NCBI GenBank assembly: GCA_946499615.1
Contig: CAMMST010000010.1
Span: forward strand, 1 to 57,504
Source of the DNA: Enterococcus_E cecorum_B
GTDB taxonomy: Bacteria > Bacillota > Bacilli > Lactobacillales > Enterococcaceae
Reading direction: 5' to 3'
DNA: 57,504 bases
Every line of letters begins with the position of its first letter. Position 1 is the stretch's first letter. Of this stretch, positions 8,920 through 16,222 are shown piece by piece. Made by a program: the position numbers and the translations under genes. The notes below the pieces were generated by a model that had not been told where the DNA came from, made no database searches, and saw only the letters and a list, made by a program, of their open reading frames with translations.

Positions 8920-9588
8920 ATGGTTTTACAAGTTGAAAATCTAGGTTATTGGTATACCAATGAACGTCCTTTATTTCAAAAGGTGAATTTAACTTTTGAG
9001 CCACGTAAGATGTATGCCATTTTAGGAACAAGTGGTAGCGGGAAAACCACCTTTTTATCCCTTTTAGCTGGATTAGACCAACCAAAAGAAGGGCAAATCA
9101 CTTATCAAGGGGAGTCGTTAAAACAAATTGGACTGCAAAATTATCGCAAGAATCGCGTCTCAATCGTCTTTCAAGCGTATAATCTTTTACCATATTTAAG
9201 CGCGGTGGAAAATGTATTAACAGCGATGGCAATCAGTCAGACCAAAAAAGACAATCCTAAAGAATATGCTTATCAACAGCTAGAAAAAGTAGGCCTTACC
9301 CGTGAATTGGCCGATAAACGAGTGAGTCATCTATCTGGGGGCCAACAACAAAGAGTCGCCATTGTCCGAGCGATTTGTTGCGGTCATGATTTAATTGTGG
9401 CTGATGAACCCACAGGAAATTTAGATGAACAAACTTCTCAAGAAATCATCACTCTTTTTCAGCAGCTAGCTCATGAACAGGAAAAATGCATTATTCTCGT
9501 CACACACGAAAAAGAAGTGGCGAATGCAAGCGATGAAGTCTATGTGTTGAAAAATCAGCAGTTAACAAAGCAAGCAGTTTCCCTATAG
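8920..9588 (+). CDS. ABC transporter ATP-binding protein (MacB/LolD type)
   Basis: The 222-residue ATPase subunit has Walker A GTSGSGKTT, Q-loop VFQAYNLLPYLSA, signature LSGGQQQRVAI, Walker B LIVADEPTGNLD and switch His in VTHEKE, all intact. Family members pair with FtsX/MacB permeases, and the partner gene is directly upstream. AGGTG precedes the ATG. The order permease-then-ATPase is the less common one but occurs in Lactobacillales. Confidence 0.92.
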   Translation: MVLQVENLGYWYTNERPLFQKVNLTFEPRKMYAILGTSGSGKTTFLSLLAGLDQPKEGQITYQGESLKQIGLQNYRKNRVSIVFQAYNLLPYLSAVENVLTAMAISQTKKDNPKEYAYQQLEKVGLTRELADKRVSHLSGGQQQRVAIVRAICCGHDLIVADEPTGNLDEQTSQEIITLFQQLAHEQEKCIILVTHEKEVANASDEVYVLKNQQLTKQAVSL

Positions 9589-9594
9589 CTATAG

Positions 9595-9640
9595 ATTACA
9601 GTTAGGTGACATTTTGACATCTAACTGTAATTCAATTTTT
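9595..9640 (+). terminator. Intrinsic terminator after the ABC transporter operon
   Basis: ATTACAGTTAG pairs with CTAACTGTAAT across a 15-base loop, followed by TCAATTTTT. It separates the transporter operon from the hydrolase gene, which has its own CiaR-like promoter. Confidence 0.8.
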
Positions 9641-9648
9641 GAGCAAAG

Positions 9649-9681
9649 TTTAAGAATTTTTAAAGAAAATTGCGTTATAAT
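9649..9681 (+). promoter_or_regulatory. Second CiaR-like operator with -10 box
   Basis: TTTAAG-AATTT-TTAAAG (9649-9665) resembles the CiaR repeat, with the right half differing from WTTAAG, and is followed after exactly 10 bases by TATAAT (9676-9681). The spacing is identical to the site at 7290-7322, which supports coregulation of this gene with the ABC transporter. Confidence 0.6.
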
Positions 9682-9711
9682 CGAGCTAGAGAAAAATAGA
9701 AGGTAGGTAGC

Positions 9712-10566
9712 ATGACAAATTATAAAAAGTATTTATGGTTATATCCAATGTTGGTTTTGCTTGTTGGACTGATTGGTGGGAACAAAACCGTTGAAGTAAA
9801 TCCTGATTCCACTACTTATCATGTATTGGCAGCACAAGTCAATCATCCAATCGCCACGCCTTTGATTATGGTTCCAGGCACATATGGCACCCAAAATCGT
9901 TTTGATGAAATGTTGGCGAACTTAAAGACAACGACTCCGGATTTAAGTGTCGAAAAAATTACTGTACATACAGATGGCACCATGAAAGTAACAGGTAAAA
10001 TTAAAAAGAGTAGTCAGCATCCGGTTTTTGTGATTGCCTTTGAAGAAGCGCAAGATGGCATTGTAGCAATCAGTCAACAAGCGAAGTGGTTCCAACAAGC
10101 CTTACATAGTATTCTTGATTTTTATGAATTTGAGACCTATAACTTTGTCGGCCATTCCAATGGTGGACTAGTTTTTACTGAATATCTAGAAAATCTGCAA
10201 ACCACAGACGAGCCTCAGGTAGCAAGTATGATTACCTTAGGAACGCCGTATAATGATGTAGTAGAAGAGGAAAATCAAAACTATCAAAGCGCCAATGTGA
10301 CAGAGTGGTTAAATCATTATTTAGAATCAAGTATCCGCCAAACCAATTTTGAAATGATTAATATTGCCGGTAGCTTAAATAGTCAAGCAACAGATGGTAC
10401 AGTTCCGTTAGCCAGTGTGCAAATGGGGGCGCAAATCTTCCAAAACAAGACCGAATATCAAGAAAAGATTGTGTCAGCCTCGCACAGCAATCTGACCGAA
10501 AATGAAGAGGTGCTTGCGTTATTGTCAAAAGTAATAAGTGCTAATAGTCAAAATCTATCAGTTTAA
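9712..10566 (+). CDS. Secreted or membrane-anchored alpha/beta hydrolase (DUF915-like lipase)
   Basis: The 284-residue protein has an N-terminal uncleaved-signal-like segment (LWLYPMLVLLVGLIGG), then an alpha/beta hydrolase domain: oxyanion region MVPGTYGTQNRF, nucleophile Ser149 in GHSNGG, and a late DGTVPL segment with a C-terminal SHSN His. The pattern fits the DUF915 group of cell-surface hydrolases in Lactobacillales; the substrate is unknown. AGGTAGG precedes the ATG. The CiaR-like promoter suggests a cell-envelope role. Confidence 0.75.
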   Translation: MTNYKKYLWLYPMLVLLVGLIGGNKTVEVNPDSTTYHVLAAQVNHPIATPLIMVPGTYGTQNRFDEMLANLKTTTPDLSVEKITVHTDGTMKVTGKIKKSSQHPVFVIAFEEAQDGIVAISQQAKWFQQALHSILDFYEFETYNFVGHSNGGLVFTEYLENLQTTDEPQVASMITLGTPYNDVVEEENQNYQSANVTEWLNHYLESSIRQTNFEMINIAGSLNSQATDGTVPLASVQMGAQIFQNKTEYQEKIVSASHSNLTENEEVLALLSKVISANSQNLSV

Positions 10567-10580
10567 AATTAGGCGGACTG

Positions 10581-10609
10581 TTTACACACCTAGGATTAAT
10601 CGGTACAAT
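10581..10609 (+). promoter_or_regulatory. Promoter of the MetE-like methyltransferase gene
   Basis: TTTACA and TACAAT are separated by 17 bases, giving a start about 22 bases upstream of the ATG. No Met-box palindrome or SAM riboswitch is visible in the short 70-base gap. Confidence 0.65.
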
Positions 10610-10636
10610 AAAAACAACAAAAAGGAGGAATTTTTC

Positions 10637-11758
10637 ATGCAAGTACCTTATACGGTTGATCATGTGGGCAGTTTTTTGCGTCCTGCACGTATTAAACAAG
10701 CGCGCCACGATTTACAACAAGGTTTGATTACCAAAGAAACATTACGTCAAATAGAAGATGAAGAAATCTTGAAGTTGGTTGAAGAACAAAAACAAGTTGG
10801 TATTTACGGCATTACAGATGGTGAATTCCGTCGTGGCTGGTGGCATATCGACTTTTTAGAAAATTTATTAGGGATTGAAGGTTATGTCCCTGAAGCTGGT
10901 TATAATCAGAATTTTAAAGGCGCTGCAGTACCATCTTATAATATCCGTGTGGTTGATAAGATTGCCTTTAATCCGAATCATCCATTTTTAGCTGATTTTA
11001 CCTTTTTAAAAGAAGCAGTAGGAAATGATGGTGTACACCAAGCCAAAGCGATGATTCCAAGTCCAACAATGGTGTTACGTCAAGAAGTGCTAGCAAATGA
11101 TGGTAGTTCAAAATTAGCTCAAATTTATCCAAATATTGAGGATTTTTATGCAGATTTAGCTAAGACTTATGCGGATGCGATTCAAGCCTTTTATGATTTA
11201 GGTTGTCGCTATTTGCAATTTGATGATACCAACTGGGCCTTTTTAGCCGATGCAAGCAAACGTGAATCATTAGTCGAAAAAGGCATTAACCCTGAAGAAA
11301 TCGCGCAAATTTGTACAAATATTATCAATCAAGCATTAGCCAACAAGCCAGCTGATATGGTGGTGACTACCCATATTTGTCGTGGCAATCATGCGTCTTC
11401 TTGGATTTTTTCAGGTGGCTATGAAGTGATTGCCAAAGAATTATTTGCGACGAACTATGATGGCTTCTTCCTAGAGTATGACAGTGATCGTGCGGGAGAT
11501 TTCAAACCGTTACGTTACTGGCATAATCCTAAGAGCAGAGTCGTTTTAGGATTAGTAACATCTAAATTCCCAGAGTTAGAAGATAAAGAGTTAGTTAAAG
11601 CTAGAATTAAAGAAGCAACCGAATATGTGCCGCTTGAAAATCTAGCTATCTCTCCGCAATGTGGTTTTGCCTCTACAGAAGAAGGTAATAAATTAACGCC
11701 AGAGCAACAATGGGCGAAAATGCGTCTATTACAAGAGATTGCAAAAGAAGTTTGGTAA
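10637..11758 (+). CDS. MetE C-terminal-domain-like methyltransferase (YxjG/YxjH family)
   Basis: The start at 10637 (MQVPYTVDHVGSFLRP) has AAAGGAGG seven bases upstream; the frame stays open further up but without a site and overlapping the previous gene. At 373 residues it corresponds to the catalytic half of cobalamin-independent methionine synthase. The zinc-site motifs are visible: HICRGN (His and Cys) and a late QCGFAS Cys. Family members are annotated as 5-methyltetrahydropteroyltriglutamate-homocysteine methyltransferase, but single-domain versions may use other methyl donors. A full-length MetE is also encoded at 16223. Confidence 0.85.
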   Translation: MQVPYTVDHVGSFLRPARIKQARHDLQQGLITKETLRQIEDEEILKLVEEQKQVGIYGITDGEFRRGWWHIDFLENLLGIEGYVPEAGYNQNFKGAAVPSYNIRVVDKIAFNPNHPFLADFTFLKEAVGNDGVHQAKAMIPSPTMVLRQEVLANDGSSKLAQIYPNIEDFYADLAKTYADAIQAFYDLGCRYLQFDDTNWAFLADASKRESLVEKGINPEEIAQICTNIINQALANKPADMVVTTHICRGNHASSWIFSGGYEVIAKELFATNYDGFFLEYDSDRAGDFKPLRYWHNPKSRVVLGLVTSKFPELEDKELVKARIKEATEYVPLENLAISPQCGFASTEEGNKLTPEQQWAKMRLLQEIAKEVW

Positions 11759-11766
11759 ATAAAAAT

Positions 11767-11811
11767 AAAAGACGGATGTGACTGCGAGTTTGCAAGCACA
11801 TGCGTCTTTTT
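11767..11811. terminator. Bidirectional terminator between convergent genes
   Basis: AAAAGACG-(G)-ATGTG pairs with CACAT-(G)-CGTCTTTT, followed by T on the plus strand. It serves both the methyltransferase gene and the convergent hydrolase gene. Confidence 0.8.
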
Positions 11812-12802
11812 AGTGTCTTTGTTTATTTTTAGCGAGATGCATGAAATATTGATAGCCAATCATAATTGTTTCCTTTAGAGCGGTTTTACCAGGTAGATGG
11901 CCGCAATTAGGCACAAGAGCAAATTGCAAATTAGGATTATAAGTTTGCTCATAGGTTTCTCTAGCCATTTGTGTCGGTGTTAATAAATCATCTTGCCCTT
12001 GAATCATAATGTAAGGAACCTCGATGTTTTGTAAATCACTCGTTAAATCGACTTGCATCATTTCTTTATCCAATGATTGATTTTTGCGCGTGCCATTTAA
12101 TAATACAGCGATTAAATCTTTCAATTGATAATCAGGACTTGATAGCATAATGGCAATAATTGAAAAAAGTGGGTATTTTTCGGCTTTCTTTGGTTGATAG
12201 CCATTGGTGTATCGTTTAATCCAATATTCAATTCTGCGTAAGTCGTATACGGAATGTTTCTTTTTTCGCTTGATTTTGGCTAATATTTTTTGCCGGAATT
12301 TTGGCATTTTGGCATGTTCTAAGGCGTAGTAGACGAACTCATTAAAGCCTAAATCGCGCACAATTTGTCCTAAAGCCATGACCCCATTAATTAAGTGCGG
12401 CACACGTTTGGTCACTAAAGTAGATAAAATCGTTCCCCAAGAATAACCAAAAAGATACAAATCATTTTTAGGAAACATTTGCTTTAATTGTTTGATTAAA
12501 TCTTCCGTCATCTTAACGAAATGATTAATCGTAAAGTCTTCTGAAATTTGTCGGTCATTCACGCCACAGCCTAACTGATCCCAATACACCATCAAAAATT
12601 TTTCGGTCAATTCAGGAAACATCCCACGACAACCGGCCGAAAATGGTGCTGGACTACCTGGACCACCATGTAAAAAGATGAGAATAGGATTATTGCGAAA
12701 ACGTCCTTCGATTAAGATTTTTTGCTTGAAACCATCCAGTCGCATCGTCATTAATTCAGAAATTTCATTTTGTTGAATGTTTTTAAAACGCTCCCAAATC
12801 AT
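11810..12802 (-). CDS. Alpha/beta hydrolase, proline iminopeptidase-like
   Basis: The start at 12802 (MIWERFKNIQQNE) has AAAGGTGG seven bases upstream. The 330-residue cytoplasmic protein shows the S33-type fold: FLHGGPGSPAPFS (oxyanion region), a WDQLGCGVND segment, nucleophile elbow GYSWGT, and late Asp (QGQDDLLTP) and His (CGHLPG). HGGPGxP plus WDQxGxG is typical of proline iminopeptidases and related acylamino hydrolases. Substrate specificity cannot be told from sequence. No operon partner. Confidence 0.8.
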   Translation of the reverse strand: MIWERFKNIQQNEISELMTMRLDGFKQKILIEGRFRNNPILIFLHGGPGSPAPFSAGCRGMFPELTEKFLMVYWDQLGCGVNDRQISEDFTINHFVKMTEDLIKQLKQMFPKNDLYLFGYSWGTILSTLVTKRVPHLINGVMALGQIVRDLGFNEFVYYALEHAKMPKFRQKILAKIKRKKKHSVYDLRRIEYWIKRYTNGYQPKKAEKYPLFSIIAIMLSSPDYQLKDLIAVLLNGTRKNQSLDKEMMQVDLTSDLQNIEVPYIMIQGQDDLLTPTQMARETYEQTYNPNLQFALVPNCGHLPGKTALKETIMIGYQYFMHLAKNKQRH

Positions 12803-12938
12803 TGTAGTGCCACCTTTTCTTTTGTTCATCTCGATTATATCACGTCAAAAGGAAAAAACATTAAAACTTTCTCATTATTTTGGTTGAACAGCTTGTCTAT
12901 ATTTGTTAGAATAAATGCAATTATAAAAGCATATTACT

Positions 12939-12966
12939 TTGTGAAATTTTGTTAATTTAGTACAAT
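12939..12966 (+). promoter_or_regulatory. Promoter of the DAHP synthase gene
   Basis: TTGTGA and TACAAT are separated by 16 bases, about 40 bases before the ATG. No T-box or attenuator-like structure is visible between them. Confidence 0.5.
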
Positions 12967-13004
12967 AAGAAAGCAAAGTTCAAAGAATAAAAGGGAGCGA
13001 TAAA

Positions 13005-14033
13005 ATGAGTTTTGAAGCGGTCAGCAAGCAAGTGAATCTTGAACTGATTAAATCCATTGCTTGTTTATCTGAAGAAGAGCAAGCATTTAAAGACAAAAGA
13101 GACCGAGAATTAAGAGATGTGATTACGGGGAAAGATCAACGTTTTCTATTAGTGATTGGTCCGTGTTCAGCAGATAATGAAGAAGCTGTATTAGAATATG
13201 CTAAAAAATTAGCAGCTATCCAAGAAAAAGTCAAAGATAAAATTTTCATCGTCCAACGTGTATATACCGGAAAACCACGTACCAATGGCGATGGTTATAA
13301 AGGAATGTTACACCAACAAGACCCAAATGGCGAAACTAACTTAATTCGTGGGATGGTCGCTGTGCGTAAATTACATAAGCGTGTGATTGTTGAAGCTGGT
13401 TTAACGACTGCTGATGAGATGCTTTATCCAGAAAACCTAGTCTTTGTCGATGATTTAGTCAGCTATCATGCGGTTGGTGCGCGCAGTGTAGAAGACCAAC
13501 AACACCGTTTTGTCGCAAGTGGGATTGATGCCCCAACTGGTTTAAAAAATCCAACCAGTGGTAATATGAAAGTCTTATTTAACTCCTTGCATGCTGCACA
13601 AAGAAGTCAAGAATTTATCTTTAGTGGTAGTGAGGTTAAAACATCAGGAAATGAGCTAGCTCATGTGATTTTACGTGGCTCTTTAAGTGAACAAGGCCAA
13701 GTCATTCCAAACTATCATTACGAAGACTTATTAAAAGCCGTGAAAGCCTACAAAGCGGATGATTACCAAAATCCATTCATCATTGTGGATACCAACCATG
13801 ATAATTCTGGTAAGCAATATTTAGAACAAATTCGTATTGTCAAAGAAGTGTTAATCAATCGCGCTTGGAATGAGGATATCAAGCAAATGGTTCGGGGCTT
13901 TATGATTGAAAGTTACCTAGAAGATGGCCGCCAAGATATTTCTGAAGGCACTTATGGTAAGTCAATTACCGACCCATGTTTAGGTTGGGATAAGACTGAA
14001 GAATTGATTCAATACATTTACGAAAATATTTAA
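13005..14033 (+). CDS. aroF: 3-deoxy-7-phosphoheptulonate (DAHP) synthase, class I
   Basis: Joins phosphoenolpyruvate and erythrose 4-phosphate, the first step of the shikimate pathway. The 342-residue protein has the AroF/G/H-type motifs LVIGPCSADN (PEP loop), KPRTNGDGYKG, GARSVEDQQHR, and late VDTNHDNSGK with metal-binding His. It lacks an added chorismate mutase domain, so any feedback control would reside in the barrel. GGGAGC precedes the ATG. It is monocistronic, with a terminator just after it. Confidence 0.93.
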   Translation: MSFEAVSKQVNLELIKSIACLSEEEQAFKDKRDRELRDVITGKDQRFLLVIGPCSADNEEAVLEYAKKLAAIQEKVKDKIFIVQRVYTGKPRTNGDGYKGMLHQQDPNGETNLIRGMVAVRKLHKRVIVEAGLTTADEMLYPENLVFVDDLVSYHAVGARSVEDQQHRFVASGIDAPTGLKNPTSGNMKVLFNSLHAAQRSQEFIFSGSEVKTSGNELAHVILRGSLSEQGQVIPNYHYEDLLKAVKAYKADDYQNPFIIVDTNHDNSGKQYLEQIRIVKEVLINRAWNEDIKQMVRGFMIESYLEDGRQDISEGTYGKSITDPCLGWDKTEELIQYIYENI

Positions 14034-14037
14034 ACTA

Positions 14038-14083
14038 AAAAAACACCTACAGTCGAGACATACAAGAACTGTAGGTGTTTTTT
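14038..14083 (+). terminator. Intrinsic terminator of the DAHP synthase gene
   Basis: AAACACCTACAGT pairs with ACTGTAGGTGTTTT, giving a stem of about 13 bp with a T run. Repeat copy R3 begins immediately after it. Confidence 0.9.
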
Positions 14084-14085
14084 AA

Positions 14086-14260
14086 AAGGTTGTGAAGCTG
14101 CTTGCTCAGACATGAAGAAATTCGTGTGTTTACCTACCGCTGAGAAAATCGGATGAAAGGAGATTTTCTCAAGCGATAGGGCGAATTTCACAATGTCTAG
14201 CAGCTGAACACCGTCTAATAAGGTCGTGAGAAGGGTCGGTCAGCTACAAGCAGCTTAGGC
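14086..14260 (+). repeat. Dispersed modular hairpin repeat, copy R3
   Basis: The type A hairpin begins AAGGTTGTGAAGCTGC and contains CAGACATGAAGAAATTCG and its partner CGAATTTCACAATGTCT. The inner stem is CGCT-GAGAAAATC / GATTTTCTC-AAGCG, as in R1. The linker AAGGTCGTGAGAAGGGTC-GGTCAGCTACAAGCAGCTTA then runs up to the stop codon of the LysR gene at 14264. Confidence 0.88.
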
Positions 14261-14263
14261 AGA

Positions 14264-15193
14264 TTATTTTTCGTCAATAATCTCAAAACCGTAATCACGA
14301 ATATGCTGTTTCAATAATTCTAGGTAATGATTGGCTGTACGTGATAATTGGACTTGGCGATGACGCAGATAACCTAAAGTCATGGAATCATCGACATCGA
14401 GCGGAATCGCAATAATTTTATCATCGTTTAGCTCACTACTGATAATTCCCGAACTAATCGTATAGCCATTTAAACCAACCATTAAGTTAAAAATTGTTGC
14501 TCGGTCACTGACTTTAATACTCTTATGGTGCGAAGTCGTACTTAATATCTCTTCAGCAAAATAAAAAGAATTATTCTCCCCTTGTTCATAAGATAAATAA
14601 GGATAGTCTTCCAAATCTTCTAAAGTAATGATTTTTTTCTCAGCCAATGGATTATAGCGACTCACAAAAACATGTGGCGTTGCGACAAACAATGGGGTAA
14701 AAATCAAATCATTTTCCTTAAATAATTTAAGCAAAACTTTGCGGTTAAAATCATTTAAGTATAAAATCCCCAATTCACTTTTGAATTTCGCCAAATCATC
14801 TAAAATATTTTGTGTTTCTGTTTCGCGTAAGGTAAATTGATATTCTTTGCTATCCACTGATTTTAATAATTCGACAAATGCATGGACCACAAAAGCATAG
14901 TGCTGTGCAGAAACAGAAAAAGTTTGTTTACGGCTCGTGTTTTTATGGTAACGTGTTTCTAAAAGTTGTACTTGGTCTAAAATTTGGCGGGCATAAATCA
15001 TAAATTCACGACCATCTTCAGTTAAAGTCACCCCAAGTTTACTTCGGATTAATAATTGAATCCCGACTTCTTCTTCTAATTCTTTAATGGCATTTGATAG
15101 ACTGGGTTGTGTTAAATAGAGTTGTTTAGCGGCTTCGTTTATTGAGCCAGTTTCCACGATTTTATCCAAATAAGCTAGTTGTTGGATACGCAT
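14264..15193 (-). CDS. LysR-family regulator, MtaR/CpsY-like
   Basis: The 309-residue protein has an N-terminal winged HTH (INEAAKQLYLTQPSLSNAIKELE, residues about 18-40) and a LysR effector domain. Segments such as TQPSLSNA, QHYAFVVHAFVELLK, YLSYEQGENNSFYF and VSDRATIFNLMVGL resemble streptococcal MtaR/CpsY, which controls methionine uptake and synthesis; this is recalled similarity, not a search result. A Met-box palindrome in front of metE lies 1 kb away. GAAGGTGA stands six bases before the ATG. It overlaps the Nudix gene by 19 bases, so the two are one operon. Confidence 0.85.
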   Translation of the reverse strand: MRIQQLAYLDKIVETGSINEAAKQLYLTQPSLSNAIKELEEEVGIQLLIRSKLGVTLTEDGREFMIYARQILDQVQLLETRYHKNTSRKQTFSVSAQHYAFVVHAFVELLKSVDSKEYQFTLRETETQNILDDLAKFKSELGILYLNDFNRKVLLKLFKENDLIFTPLFVATPHVFVSRYNPLAEKKIITLEDLEDYPYLSYEQGENNSFYFAEEILSTTSHHKSIKVSDRATIFNLMVGLNGYTISSGIISSELNDDKIIAIPLDVDDSMTLGYLRHRQVQLSRTANHYLELLKQHIRDYGFEIIDEK

Positions 15194-15765
15194 GACGATT
15201 CACCTTCTAGTAATTTTACTTTATCGATTAATTTTTGGTAAATATGTTTCATAAACCAAACTTCGCTAACTGATTGGGCAATCTTGTCTACCTCAAGCCA
15301 AGCGATTTGACTATTTTCACTAGGCTGAATGCGAATCGGCAAATCAGGGTTAGCGATACAAAGAAAGGTTAGGTTTAGGTGTAAGTGACTAGATACGTAT
15401 TGACCGTTTTTAACATGACCATCTACGGTTAGGACTTCCAGCGAAAATAGTTGATCTTCTATTAGCTGAAATTCACTTAAGCCACTTTCTTCTTGGATTT
15501 CCTTTTTGATGACAGCCACAATATCTGCGTTGCCATCGAGATGTCCGCCCAACCAAGCAAAAGATTGATAGATACGATGATAGGCCATTAATACCTGCTT
15601 AAAATCAGGGCTAACAATCCAAGCAGATACCGTTAAATGCGCCACAAGATTTTTTCTTGTCAAAATATTGTCTGCGGATAGCTGCTGTAAAATCAAATCT
15701 TTATCTTTTTCTTCTTGCTCGTTATAAGGGATATAATTTTGAACAAATTGATAAATATCTTTCAT
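15175..15765 (-). CDS. Nudix hydrolase
   Basis: The 196-residue protein carries a Nudix box beginning GGHLDGNADIVAVIKKEI and ending QEESGL, matching GX5EX7REUXEEXGU except for Asp/Asn changes in the first half and Lys for Arg. Nudix enzymes cleave nucleoside diphosphates linked to another group; the substrate here is unknown. Translation of the LysR regulator is likely coupled to it because the genes overlap. GGAAG precedes the ATG, and a TTGAAT-16-TACAAT promoter lies about 25 bases upstream. Confidence 0.85.
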   Translation of the reverse strand: MKDIYQFVQNYIPYNEQEEKDKDLILQQLSADNILTRKNLVAHLTVSAWIVSPDFKQVLMAYHRIYQSFAWLGGHLDGNADIVAVIKKEIQEESGLSEFQLIEDQLFSLEVLTVDGHVKNGQYVSSHLHLNLTFLCIANPDLPIRIQPSENSQIAWLEVDKIAQSVSEVWFMKHIYQKLIDKVKLLEGESSCVSNN

Positions 15766-15790
15766 AATCCTACTTCCTTTACAATGATTT

Positions 15791-15818
15791 ATTGTACCAA
15801 TCTTTGATGAAAATTCAA
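15791..15818 (-). promoter_or_regulatory. Promoter of the Nudix-LysR operon
   Basis: On the minus strand TTGAAT and TACAAT are 16 bases apart, about 25 bases from the Nudix start codon. Confidence 0.6.
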
Positions 15819-16122
15819 CTAAAAAGGTTTATTTTATTAAATATTATTTCTGATAATTTTAATTATTACATATCTGGATAGAAGCAGTCCTTTTTGATTG
15901 AAAATACTGATATATAAATGTTTTGTAAAATGATACTAAGTTGCTTCTGTGAATTATTAATTAAAAAAGCAAATCATAAAATAATGTCATGAGTTATTTT
16001 TAATTTTTTGAGTCCGGGATTTCTAAGGTGCCTTTCTGCTTTTTTTGATTCGCGCGTTTTGGTGCAAAGTCTACTTTTGTTTCTTGGTTATTCGTTATTT
16101 CTAGTATAGTATAGTTGCGTGA

Positions 16123-16139
16123 TATAGTTTGTAGCTATA
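16123..16139. promoter_or_regulatory. Met-box palindrome upstream of metE
   Basis: TATAGTTTGTAGCTATA is a 17-bp imperfect palindrome close to the Met-box (TATAGTTTNAAACTATA) known in front of methionine genes in streptococci and bound by an MtaR/MetR-type LysR protein. A degenerate second copy, TATAGTTGCGTGATATAG, precedes it at about 16108-16125. It lies about 85 bases before the metE start. Confidence 0.7.
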
Positions 16140-16222
16140 AATGATAATAATTTATAAAAGTTATCCAATATATCAAGCGTGTGTTATGATTGCCTACAAG
16201 AAATAAATGAGGAGTGTTGGTT

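Larger units (their letters stand above)
15766..16222. other. Intergenic control region between the Nudix gene and metE
   Basis: The 457 bases hold the Nudix promoter at the left and the Met-box at 16123-16139. The AT-rich middle shows no gene. I see no SAM riboswitch (S-box or SMK box) in front of metE, so regulation by a DNA-binding protein is the simpler reading. Confidence 0.65.

Noticed and set aside
16000..16222. SAM riboswitch before metE
   Set aside because: No S-box, SMK-box or SAM-II core is visible; a Met-box palindrome is present instead.
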